Notes under the pieces: model-generated
What the model saw: only the letters and a program-made list of their open reading frames with translations
What the model was told of the DNA's origin: nothing
Database searches by the model: none
In this document: piece after piece, positions 42,659 to 50,371 of the stretch
How positions within the stretch are numbered: the stretch's first letter is position 1
How the letters are laid out: every line of letters begins with the position of its first letter
Program-made: the position numbers and the translations under genes
Origin: Novosphingobium pokkalii
GTDB lineage: Bacteria; Pseudomonadota; Alphaproteobacteria; Sphingomonadales; Sphingomonadaceae
Reading direction: 5' to 3'
Length of the DNA: 64,000 nucleotides
Assembly (NCBI RefSeq): GCF_014652855.1
Contig: NZ_BMZP01000019.1
Location: 31,070-95,069 of the forward strand

Positions 42659-43181
42659 GGGCTTGCTCCTGCGCGGCGGCAAGGTCCGCCGGGGTGTTGA
42701 TATTGTGGGGAATGCGGCTGAGCGCAACCGGTCGCGCGCCCGTGGCGGCAACAAAGGCCCGCAACGAATGCTTGCCCGTGCCGCCAAGCAGGGCATCGGC
42801 CACGGCGGCCGCGCTGGCAGGCCAAAGGCCGATCACCGGCTGGTTTTGGCAAAAGGCCGGCGCGGGGGACAGTTGCGCCACGAGATCGGCATCGAAGCCG
42901 AAGCTGTCCACCGCGGTGGTGAGCACGGCATCGAACCCGTGCCCGGCGGCATGATGCAGCGCGGCGGCTATCCCGCCCAGCGGCCCCATGCCGGCACGCG
43001 GCCGGTCGGGCAGGCACGGCACGGCGGCATCGTTGCGGCCGACCACGACCACGGCCTCGCACTGGCGCGCCAGCGTTTGCACCGCGCGGGACAAGAGGGT
43101 TTGCCCGGCGAGTTCGGCCAGAGCCTTGTCACTACCGAAACGGGTGGACTGGCCACCGGCAAGGACGGCGCCCAAGATCAC
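42648..43181 (-). CDS. mobA: Molybdenum cofactor guanylyltransferase
   Basis: Attaches GMP to molybdopterin to make the MGD form that FdsA needs. The 177-residue product has the nucleotide-binding start GAVLAGGQSTRFGSDKALAEL (LAGGxSxRxGxDK) and PLGGIAAALHHA, then TTAVDSFGF, where most MobA have a CDxP-type motif. Inserted between fdsB and fdsA; it overlaps fdsA by 11 nt. Cofactor maturation and the enzyme are thus made together. Confidence 0.92.
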   Translation of the reverse strand: MILGAVLAGGQSTRFGSDKALAELAGQTLLSRAVQTLARQCEAVVVVGRNDAAVPCLPDRPRAGMGPLGGIAAALHHAAGHGFDAVLTTAVDSFGFDADLVAQLSPAPAFCQNQPVIGLWPASAAAVADALLGGTGKHSLRAFVAATGARPVALSRIPHNINTPADLAAAQEQAHGL

Positions 43182-43205
43182 GGGCGCACCCTGGCGCCAG
43201 GCTCA

Positions 43206-43339
43206 GCGCCCTTCGACAAGCTCAGGGCGAACGGGGATGGGGTTTGCGAATTCTTGCATTCCGTTCGGGCTGAGCTTGTCGAAGCCCGCTGGCCCGCGAG
43301 CGTCACGCCAACGCCCTTCGACAGGCTCAGGGCGAACGG
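43206..43339. repeat. Three copies of a 28-bp sphingomonad-type REP in the fds operon
   Basis: GCCCTTCGAC(A)AGCTCAGGG-type units occur at 43206-43234 (+), 43261-43288 (inverted, CCGTTCGGGCTGAGCTTGTC) and 43312-43339 (+). Each ends or begins with CGTTCG. They fill the fdsB-mobA gap and can form long hairpins between opposite copies. This repeat family is common in GC-rich sphingomonads. Confidence 0.75.
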
Positions 43340-43350
43340 ACGAGACGGGG

Positions 43351-44910
43351 TCATTCCGCCGCCTCGGTTGCTGGCGTGGTGGCGCCGAAATCCTCGGGGA
43401 AATGGCGCAGGGCCGAGAGCACGGGATAGGGCGTGAAGCCGCCGAGCGCGCAGAGCGAACCGAACTTCATCGTTTCGCACAAGTCTTCGAGCAGGGCGAT
43501 CTCGTCGTCCAGCGTGCGCGCGGCCTTGCGGGCGTTGTGGATCTGCGGCAGCGCTTCCACCGCATCGGCGGCGCGGCCAGAGCGGGCGCGGATGCGGTCC
43601 AGCACTTCCACCCCGCGCGTGGAGCCGAGGCGGCAGGGGGTGCACTTGCCGCAGGATTCGGCAGCGCAGAACTGCATGGCAAAGCGGGCCTGCGCGCTCA
43701 TGTCCACGCTATCGTCGAAAACCGTCAGCCCGGCGTGGCCGATCAGGCCATCGGCCGCAGCAAAGCTTTCGTAATCGAACGGCAGGTGGAAATCGGCCGG
43801 CGGGTGATAGGCGCCAAGCGGACCGCCGACCTGCACCGCGCGCACCGGGCGGCCGCTGGCGGTGCCGCCGCCAACCACCTCGACCAGTTCGCCCAGCGTG
43901 ATGCCGAAGCCGATTTCATAGAGACCGCCGTATTTGACGTTGCCGGCGATCTGGATCGGCATCGTGCCCTTGGACCGGCCAAAGCCGACATCGGCATAGG
44001 CCGCGCCGCCATGGGCCAGGATCCATGGCACGGCAGCGAGTGTGAGCACGTTGTTGACCACGGTGGGCTTGCCGAACAGCCCTTCGAGCGCGGGCAGCGG
44101 CGGCTTGGCGCGCACTTCGCCGCGCTTGCCTTCCAGGCTGTTGAGCAGGGAGGTTTCCTCGCCACAGACATAGGCGCCCGCGCCCACGCGCACTTCCACC
44201 TCGAACGGGGCGATGTGGGGCCGCGCGGCCAGGGCGGCGGCCTGCATCTTGGCAATGGCGTGGGGATATTCGCTGCGGATATAGACATAGCCCTTGGCCG
44301 CGCCGACGGCATGGGCGGCAATCGCCATGCCTTCGATCAGCATGAAGGGATCGCCTTCCATCACCATGCGATCGGCAAAAGTGCCGCTGTCGCCTTCGTC
44401 GGCGTTGCAGACGATGTATTTGGGCGTGGCCGGTGCCTTGGCCACGGTGGTCCACTTGATCGCGGCGGGGAAGCCCGCGCCGCCACGCCCGCGCAGGCCC
44501 GATTCCATCACTTGGGCAATGGTGCCTTCGGGGCCGAGTTCGCGCGCGCGGGCGAGACCGGCCCAGCCGCCATGCGCGGCGTAGTCGTCCAGGCTCAACG
44601 GGCGGGTCTTGCCGGCGCGGGCAAAGGTGAAGCGCTGCTGGCTGGCAATGAACGGGTGTTCGGCAATCGGGCCGATGCCCTTGTCGCTGGTGCCGGCGAG
44701 CACGGCGGCCACGTCTTGCGGTTCCAGCGGGCCAAAGCCCTGCCCGTCGATCTCGGCCAGGGGCTCGAGCCAGTGCATGCCCCAGCTCGAAACGCGCTCC
44801 ACCGTGCAGCCGGCCGCCTCGAACGCGGCAGCCACGGCATCGGCGCCACAAGCCAGCGCCAGCGCGTCATCGGAAATGCGCACGGTCTTGTTCATGCCCC
44901 CATTCGTCAT
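43351..44910 (-). CDS. fdsB: NAD-dependent formate dehydrogenase beta subunit (NADH-binding flavoprotein)
   Basis: Diaphorase subunit that passes electrons to NAD+ via FMN. The 519-residue product has an N-terminal region with a thioredoxin-like fold (about 1-100) fused to a NuoF-like part: SGLRGRGGAGFPAAIKW at about 138-154 (NADH/FMN site), VGAGAYVCGEETSLLNSLEG, and the 4Fe-4S ligands ESCGKCTPCRLG plus a later Cys in SLCALGG. The start at 44910 overlaps the fdsG stop by 4 nt. Confidence 0.95.
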   Translation of the reverse strand: MTNGGMNKTVRISDDALALACGADAVAAAFEAAGCTVERVSSWGMHWLEPLAEIDGQGFGPLEPQDVAAVLAGTSDKGIGPIAEHPFIASQQRFTFARAGKTRPLSLDDYAAHGGWAGLARARELGPEGTIAQVMESGLRGRGGAGFPAAIKWTTVAKAPATPKYIVCNADEGDSGTFADRMVMEGDPFMLIEGMAIAAHAVGAAKGYVYIRSEYPHAIAKMQAAALAARPHIAPFEVEVRVGAGAYVCGEETSLLNSLEGKRGEVRAKPPLPALEGLFGKPTVVNNVLTLAAVPWILAHGGAAYADVGFGRSKGTMPIQIAGNVKYGGLYEIGFGITLGELVEVVGGGTASGRPVRAVQVGGPLGAYHPPADFHLPFDYESFAAADGLIGHAGLTVFDDSVDMSAQARFAMQFCAAESCGKCTPCRLGSTRGVEVLDRIRARSGRAADAVEALPQIHNARKAARTLDDEIALLEDLCETMKFGSLCALGGFTPYPVLSALRHFPEDFGATTPATEAAE

Positions 44911-45329
44911 GCCAGGCCTCCGACCAGAGCGCCGAGCTTTTCGGGGGTGAGCCGGGCGTGGAGCGTATCGCCGACCATGGCGTTGGGGCCGACGCTGCAT
45001 AGCCCGAGGCAATAGACCGTTTCCACTTTCACCGGGCCATCGGCGGGCAGGCGGGCGGCCAGCGCCTCCACCCCGCGCGCCTGGCAGCTTTCGGCGCGGC
45101 ACAGCTTGACCACCGGGCGCGGCTCGGGCGCCACGCGGAAATCGTGGTAGAAGCTGACCACGCCATGGACTTCGGCGCGGCTGAGATTGAGCGCCTGGGC
45201 GATCGCCCGCTCGGCCGCTTCGCTCACATGGCCAAAGGCAGCCTGCACATCGTGCAGGATCGGCAGCAGCGATCCTTCGCGCGTGGCATGCGCGGCAAGG
45301 ATCCGGTCCAGTTCGGCAGGGTCGGTCAT
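44907..45329 (-). CDS. fdsG: NAD-dependent formate dehydrogenase gamma subunit
   Basis: NuoE-like [2Fe-2S] subunit of 140 residues. The four cluster Cys are visible at 77, 82, 108 and 112 (LCRAESCQARG and VYCLGLCSVGPNAMV). It begins the fds structural genes, about 70 nt after the regulator gene. A putative operator lies in this gap. Confidence 0.95.
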   Translation of the reverse strand: MTDPAELDRILAAHATREGSLLPILHDVQAAFGHVSEAAERAIAQALNLSRAEVHGVVSFYHDFRVAPEPRPVVKLCRAESCQARGVEALAARLPADGPVKVETVYCLGLCSVGPNAMVGDTLHARLTPEKLGALVGGLA

Positions 45330-45384
45330 GGCCGGAAATGTCGCGCCGGAACGCCGCGAGGTCAAATCGAATTGCGCAAAGTTC

Positions 45385-45404
45385 GATAGAGCTTTTCTAT
45401 CACG
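45385..45404 (-). promoter_or_regulatory. Putative FdsR (LysR-type) operator before fdsG
   Basis: GATAGAGCTTTTCTATCACG; its first 17 bp form the perfect dyad GATAGA-N5-TCTATC, containing the T-N11-A pattern of LysR-type boxes. It lies 56 bp upstream of fdsG and overlaps the regulator gene stop codon. 17 of 20 positions match the site at 46308-46327. Confidence 0.6.
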
Positions 45405-46281
45405 CGGCCAGCCCCCTTGCCACGTCCAGCGCGGCCAGGGCCAGCGGCCCGATCGGCTGGCGATCGAGCACCACCAGCCCCAGTCGCCGCGCGGTTTCCA
45501 CGCCGGCCATCGGCCGGATCGCGGCCCAGTCCAGCCCGGTGAGCAGCGCGGCATAGCCATCGGGAATGATCGTGGCAAAGCGGCCGGCCTGCACCATCGA
45601 CAGCAGCGCGACATAGCTGTCTGCCACGGCGCGGGGCGTCACCGCCAGACCGCGCGCGGCAAACTGGGCATCGAGAATCCGGCGATACTGCATGCCTTCG
45701 TGGAGCAGGCACAACGGCATGGCCGCTGCCTGCGCCCAATCCATCGCCGCGCCGCAATCGCCCCCATCGCGCCGGGTGACGAACAGATAGCGTTCCTGCG
45801 CCAAAGGCACGGCAACGACATGCGCGGGCGGCTCGTGATCGAGATAGGTCAGCCCGGCATCGCACGACAGCGCCTGGAGATCCTGCTCGATCGCGCGGCT
45901 GGTGGCCTGGTGCACCATCAGGTGCAGGCCGGGATGGCGGTGCAGCAAGGCATCGCCGAAACGGCCTACCAGCGGCAGCGCAGCGGGAATCGCGGCAAGG
46001 CGGAACGGCCCGGCGAGCGGCGCGGCGATGGCCGCCACGGCTTGCGCCATGCTGCCCATCGCGCCCAGGATCTGCTGCGCCCAGGGCAGCATCGCCTGGC
46101 CCTGTGGTGTCAGGCCGATGAAGCGCCGGTCGCGCTCGACCAGCCGCTTGCCCAGATCCTGCTCCAGCGCGGCGAGCCCGGCCGACAGCGTCGGCTGCGA
46201 CACGCCGCATTCCGCCGCCGCGCGCGCAAAGTGGCGGTGATGGGCCAGCGCCACGAAATAGCGCAAATGGCGCAGTTGCAT
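45400..46281 (-). CDS. fdsR: LysR-family regulator of the formate dehydrogenase operon
   Basis: Transcription factor of 293 residues with an N-terminal winged helix-turn-helix (MQLRHLRYFVALAHHRHFAR, then ECGVSQPTLSAGLAALEQDLG) and a C-terminal substrate-binding domain (about 90-290). It is adjacent to and cotranscribed in direction with fdsGB-mobA-fdsAD-fdhD, as in other fds loci, so it probably senses formate and activates that operon. The name rests on position. ATG 46281 gives the standard N terminus; 46338 would place the start within the second predicted operator. Confidence 0.9.
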   Translation of the reverse strand: MQLRHLRYFVALAHHRHFARAAAECGVSQPTLSAGLAALEQDLGKRLVERDRRFIGLTPQGQAMLPWAQQILGAMGSMAQAVAAIAAPLAGPFRLAAIPAALPLVGRFGDALLHRHPGLHLMVHQATSRAIEQDLQALSCDAGLTYLDHEPPAHVVAVPLAQERYLFVTRRDGGDCGAAMDWAQAAAMPLCLLHEGMQYRRILDAQFAARGLAVTPRAVADSYVALLSMVQAGRFATIIPDGYAALLTGLDWAAIRPMAGVETARRLGLVVLDRQPIGPLALAALDVARGLAA

Positions 46282-46307
46282 CGGCCGGGCAAACTCCGTC
46301 GAGAATT

Positions 46308-46327
46308 GAGAGATCGTTTCTATCACG
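46308..46327 (-). promoter_or_regulatory. Putative second FdsR operator, before fdsR
   Basis: GAGAGATCGTTTCTATCACG, matching the site at 45385-45404 in 17 of 20 positions, located 27 bp upstream of the regulator start. Placement suggests autoregulation, and perhaps effects on the divergent kpsF promoter. Confidence 0.55.
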
Positions 46328-46518
46328 CCAGCCCGCACGATCCAGCGCGGAAACGCAGGACATGACCGGCCGCGACGGCGTCTATCGCTTCATTTCCGTG
46401 GGAACGGGGCACCCGGGAGCGCCCCTGATGCGACTACTAAGGGCCATCCCGATGGGCGACTGCACGGATCGCGTGGCGCCGGGGATTTGGGGCATGCGCA
46501 AAGGGGCAAGGAATTTCC

Positions 46519-47529
46519 ATGAAGCCAGTGGGCCAGATCGTTGCACAACCCGCGCCGGGCATGATGCCCGCGATGGAACTGCTCGCGCGCGGACGCCGGG
46601 TGATCCAGGCGGAGGCCGACGCCCTGGACCGCCTGGCCGTGTCGCTCGACAGCCGCTTTGCCGATGCCGTGAACCTGATCCTGACCACGCGATCGCGCGT
46701 GGTGGTGACCGGCATGGGCAAATCCGGCCATGTCGGGCGCAAGCTGGCGGCGACGCTGGCCGCCACCGGCACCCCGGCATTCTTCGTCCACCCGTCCGAA
46801 GCCGCGCATGGCGATCTGGGCATGCTGACGCGCGAAGACCTGCTGCTGGTGCTGTCCAAATCGGGCAACACGCCCGATCTGCGCCCGATGCTGGCGCATG
46901 CGGCGGAGCTGGGCTGCCCGGTGATCGGCGTGGGCGCGCAGGCGGATTCGATCATGATGCGCGCGGCCACGGTAGGTCTGATCCTGCCCCCTGCGCAGGA
47001 GGCCTGCCCGGCCAATATCGCGCCGACGACCTCGTCCACCCTGATGCTGGCGCTGGGCGATGCCCTGGCCATCGCCACGATGGCCGCGCGCGGGGTGAGC
47101 AACGCCCATCTGCGCCAGCTTCATCCCGGCGGCTCGATCGGGCTGAGCCTGGTGACAGTGGCCGACATCATGCACCACGGCGATGCCATGCCGCTGGTGC
47201 CGCTGGCCATGCCGATGCGCGAAGTGTTGCTGGAAATGACCGAGAAGAGCCTGGGCATTGCCGGCGTGGTCGATCGCGCCGGGCACCTGGTGGGCGCGAT
47301 TTCCGATGGCGACCTGCGCCGCCACGTCCATGGCCTACTCACCGCCTGCGCCGAGGATGTGATGACCCGCACCCCGCGCACTGTGCGCGCCGACGCTCGC
47401 GCGGGGGAAGCGCTGGCGATCATGTCGCAAGAAAAGGTGTCTGCCCTGTTCGTGGTGGAAGGGGGGCAATCAGACCTGCCGATCGGGGTGCTGCACCTGC
47501 ACGATCTGGGCCGGCTGGGGCTGAACTGA
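46519..47529 (+). CDS. kpsF: KpsF/GutQ family arabinose-5-phosphate isomerase
   Basis: Converts ribulose 5-phosphate to arabinose 5-phosphate, the precursor of Kdo, needed for LPS and for the Kdo linker of group-2 capsules. The 336-residue product has the SIS domain (about 45-180; VVTGMGKSGHVGRKLAATLA, FFVHPSEAAHGDLGML, LSKSGNTPDL) and two CBS domains (about 205-330; ending VLHLHDLGRLGL). AAGGAA precedes the ATG. It starts the capsule export operon and overlaps kpsM by TGATG. Confidence 0.95.
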   Translation: MKPVGQIVAQPAPGMMPAMELLARGRRVIQAEADALDRLAVSLDSRFADAVNLILTTRSRVVVTGMGKSGHVGRKLAATLAATGTPAFFVHPSEAAHGDLGMLTREDLLLVLSKSGNTPDLRPMLAHAAELGCPVIGVGAQADSIMMRAATVGLILPPAQEACPANIAPTTSSTLMLALGDALAIATMAARGVSNAHLRQLHPGGSIGLSLVTVADIMHHGDAMPLVPLAMPMREVLLEMTEKSLGIAGVVDRAGHLVGAISDGDLRRHVHGLLTACAEDVMTRTPRTVRADARAGEALAIMSQEKVSALFVVEGGQSDLPIGVLHLHDLGRLGLN

Positions 47530-48344
47530 TGGACCGGCCGCTGTGCCACCCTACCCCTGCACCGCCTCCTCGATCCTCCCTGGCGGTCACCTGGTCGGTA
47601 TGGCGCGCACTGATGCTGCGCGAGGCGCTGACCCGGCTGTTTGCCACGCGCATATCCTGGGCCTGGGTGCTGTTCGAGCCGGTGTTCCACGTGGCCTATC
47701 TGCTGGTGCTCTATTCGGCGGTGCGGGTGCGCAGCGTGGGCAATCTCGACACGCCGGTGTGGATCATGGTCGGCATCCAGACCTTCTTCCTGTTCCGCAA
47801 GACGGCCGACCACGTGGCCGGCGCCCCGGCGGACAATTCCGCTCTTTTCGCCTATCGCCAGGTCAAGCCGGTGGACACGCTGGTGGCGCGCGGCCTGCTG
47901 GAAGGGGCAAGCTGGCTGGTCATCACGCTGCTGCTGATCGCCTTCCTGGCGCTGTGGGGGCATCCGTTTGTACCGCAGTTTCCGCTGGCGATGATGGGCG
48001 CCTGCGCGGCGATGTGGCTGCTGGGCGTGGCGTTCGGCATGGTGGTTTCGGCCTGCACCACGCTGATGCGCGAAACCCGCCAGTTGCTGAGCATCGTGCT
48101 GCGCCCGCTCTACATGATTTCCGGGGTGATGTTTCCGCTCGGCTCGCTGCCGGCCGACTGGCGTGGGGTGCTGATGCTCAACCCGCTGGCCCATGGCGTG
48201 GAACTGGTGCGCATGGGGCTGTCAGACAATTACCAGGCCGTGCCGGAAACCGATGCCGGCTATCTGTTTGCCTGGGTGCTGGGCCTGCTGCTGCTCGGCC
48301 TGGCGCTGCAACTGCGGCTGAGCCACAAGGTCGGCGCACGATGA
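47529..48344 (+). CDS. kpsM: Capsule polysaccharide ABC transporter permease (KpsM-like)
   Basis: Inner-membrane ABC-2 permease of 271 residues with six hydrophobic helices (for example WAWVLFEPVFHVAYLLVLYS, SWLVITLLLIAFLALWG, MWLLGVAFGMVVSACTTL, FAWVLGLLLLGLALQL). Motif LMREALTRLFATRISW near residue 30 is typical of capsule permeases. It works with KpsT to export capsule. Coupled to kpsF, and kpsT follows after 13 nt. Confidence 0.93.
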   Translation: MDRPLCHPTPAPPPRSSLAVTWSVWRALMLREALTRLFATRISWAWVLFEPVFHVAYLLVLYSAVRVRSVGNLDTPVWIMVGIQTFFLFRKTADHVAGAPADNSALFAYRQVKPVDTLVARGLLEGASWLVITLLLIAFLALWGHPFVPQFPLAMMGACAAMWLLGVAFGMVVSACTTLMRETRQLLSIVLRPLYMISGVMFPLGSLPADWRGVLMLNPLAHGVELVRMGLSDNYQAVPETDAGYLFAWVLGLLLLGLALQLRLSHKVGAR

Positions 48345-48357
48345 GGGGGCACGCGCG

Positions 48358-49023
48358 ATGATCGTCGGGCGTGGCCTGTCCAAGCGCTACATGACCGCGC
48401 ATGGCGCCGGGCCGTGGGTGCTCGACGATGTCAGCTTCGTCATACCGCCGCGGGTGAGCGTGGGCATCCTTGGTGCCAATGGCGCGGGCAAGTCCACCTT
48501 GCTGCGCATCCTGGCCGGGGTGGACAAGCCGACGCGCGGGGCGGTGGAGCGGCATTGCCGGGTATCCTGGCCGCTGGGCTTTGGCGGCGGGCTGCAAGGC
48601 TCGATGACCGGGCGGCAGAACGCGCGTTTCGTCTGCCGCATCCATGGCCATGAGGACGACATTCCCGAGCGGCTGGACCGCATCGCCGCGTTCGCCGCGC
48701 TGGGTGACAAGTTCGACCAGCCGATCCGCACCTATTCCACCGGCATGGCCGCGCGCCTGCGCTTTGCCATTTCGCTGGCCTTCGATTTCGACGTCTACAT
48801 TTCCGATGAAGCGACCTCGGCCGGCGACGCCAGCTTTCGCGCCCGCGCCGCCGAGGAATTCCGCCGCCGCGCCCACCAGGCCAGCGTGATCATGGTCAGC
48901 CACGATCCGGGCACGCTCAAGCGGTTCTGCACCGCCGGCATGGTCTTGCACCAGGGCAAGCTGACCTGGTTCGACCGGCTGGGCGATGCCATCGTGGCCT
49001 ACAAGGAAAGCCTGCCCGCATGA
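48358..49023 (+). CDS. kpsT: Capsule polysaccharide ABC transporter ATP-binding protein (KpsT-like)
   Basis: ATPase driving capsule export, 221 residues. Walker A GANGAGKST (about residues 38-46), ABC signature YSTGMAARLRFAIS, Walker B FDVYISDEAT and switch His in VSHD are present. It overlaps the next gene by 4 nt (ATGA). The lack of a C-terminal extension is usual for KpsT. Confidence 0.95.
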   Translation: MIVGRGLSKRYMTAHGAGPWVLDDVSFVIPPRVSVGILGANGAGKSTLLRILAGVDKPTRGAVERHCRVSWPLGFGGGLQGSMTGRQNARFVCRIHGHEDDIPERLDRIAAFAALGDKFDQPIRTYSTGMAARLRFAISLAFDFDVYISDEATSAGDASFRARAAEEFRRRAHQASVIMVSHDPGTLKRFCTAGMVLHQGKLTWFDRLGDAIVAYKESLPA

Positions 49024-50327
49024 GCACCGATCTTGCCTTTCCGCCGCCGCCCGCGCGCCATGAACCGGTCGCCCGCAAGCGCCGCATGCCGGCCGAGCGG
49101 CCGGACGATACGCCCGGTGACGAAAACGTCGCCCCCGCGCTGGACGACGAGGCGGCCACGCCGCTGGCAGGGCCACGCCGGCCGGGCGAGGCTCCGCTGG
49201 TGCCTGTGGCGCAGCGGCCACGCTGGCGTGCGGCGCGGGTGCGCCATCTCGTGCTCGGGCTGGCCGGCGCGGCAAGCCTGGCCGCCACGGCCTATTGGTG
49301 CCTGATCGCCTCGGACCTCTATGTTTCCGAAACCGACGTGGTGGTGCAGCGCGCGGACATGGGGGCGATCGATCCGGGCGGGTTGGGCGGTTTGCTCTCG
49401 GGCCTGGCCGGGGCCGGCGGGGGCAACCGCACCGACCAGATGCTGCTGCGCAACCACCTGCTGTCGCAGGACATGCTCGCCCGGCTCGACGGCAGCCTGC
49501 ATTTGCGCGCGCACTATGCCGATCCCCGGCGCGACCGCCTCTCGCGGCTCTATGCCGCCGATGCGCCGCTCGCCCGCTTTCAGGACTATATGAAAGCGCG
49601 GCTGAAAGTGGACTATGACGACAACGCCGGCGTCCTGCATGTGGAGGCCAGCGCCTATGACCCGCGCGTCGCCCAGGCGATCGTCGCCGCGATGCTGCGC
49701 GAAGGGGCCGCTTTCCTCAACGCCAACGATCATCGCCTGGCGCAGACCCAGGTGGATTTCCTGGCCAGCGAAGCGGCGCAGATGGGCAAGCGCAACGAGC
49801 AGGCGCGCCAGGCCGTGCTCGATTTCCAGAGCAAGGAAGGCATGGTGTCACCCGATGGCACGCTGGAGGCGGTGGCCGGCACGATCACCCAACTGGAATC
49901 GCGCAAGAGCGCCTTGCAGACCCAGCTTGGCACGCTGGAGGCCTACCTCGTGCCCAGCCATCCTGACGTGGTGGCCGTGCGCCAGCAGATCGGCGCGATC
50001 GACGCGGAAATGGCGCGCGAGCGGGCGCGGGCCGCCTCGCCCGATCCGCATGCGCTCAACCGCCGCGCCGATGCCTTTCGCCAGTTGCAGCAGGAGGCGC
50101 AGTTCAGCCAGTCGCTGTACCAGACCACGCTGGCCGCGCTGGAAAAGGGGCGGATCACGGCGATGCAGGCGATGAAGCAGGTTTCCGTGGTGCAGGCGCC
50201 GACTCTGCCCGAATATCCCGCGCGCCCGCGCCGCCTCTACAATTCCCTCGTGTTCACGCTTGCCGCCTTTGCCGCCGCTGCCGTTGCGCTGCTGCTGGTG
50301 TCGGTGGTGCGCGACCACATCGATTGA
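49020..50327 (+). CDS. kpsE: Capsule export inner-membrane protein (KpsE/Wzz-like)
   Basis: Polysaccharide co-polymerase family protein of 435 residues that links the ABC transporter to the outer-membrane pore. It has a disordered Pro/Ala-rich N-terminal tail (about 1-75), a membrane helix (about 80-103), a large periplasmic part with coiled coils (about 240-370; AQMGKRNEQARQAVLDFQSK), and a C-terminal helix (about 405-428, LVFTLAAFAAAAVALLLVSV). A Gly-rich segment sits at residues 119-137. Follows kpsT with ATGA overlap. Confidence 0.9.
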   Translation: MSTDLAFPPPPARHEPVARKRRMPAERPDDTPGDENVAPALDDEAATPLAGPRRPGEAPLVPVAQRPRWRAARVRHLVLGLAGAASLAATAYWCLIASDLYVSETDVVVQRADMGAIDPGGLGGLLSGLAGAGGGNRTDQMLLRNHLLSQDMLARLDGSLHLRAHYADPRRDRLSRLYAADAPLARFQDYMKARLKVDYDDNAGVLHVEASAYDPRVAQAIVAAMLREGAAFLNANDHRLAQTQVDFLASEAAQMGKRNEQARQAVLDFQSKEGMVSPDGTLEAVAGTITQLESRKSALQTQLGTLEAYLVPSHPDVVAVRQQIGAIDAEMARERARAASPDPHALNRRADAFRQLQQEAQFSQSLYQTTLAALEKGRITAMQAMKQVSVVQAPTLPEYPARPRRLYNSLVFTLAAFAAAAVALLLVSVVRDHID

Positions 50328-50371
50328 CGGCCAACGTCACCCAGCATCAACGCCAACAGGAGCGCTTACCC

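Noticed and set aside
43206..43339. Possible CRISPR array in the repeats between fdsB and mobA
   Set aside because: Only three units, in alternating orientation, imperfect and with unequal spacers; this is a REP cluster.
46362..48344. 660-codon frame spanning kpsF and kpsM
   Set aside because: Its first two thirds are kpsF read in the wrong frame; only the last 271 codons (from 47529) are the real permease.
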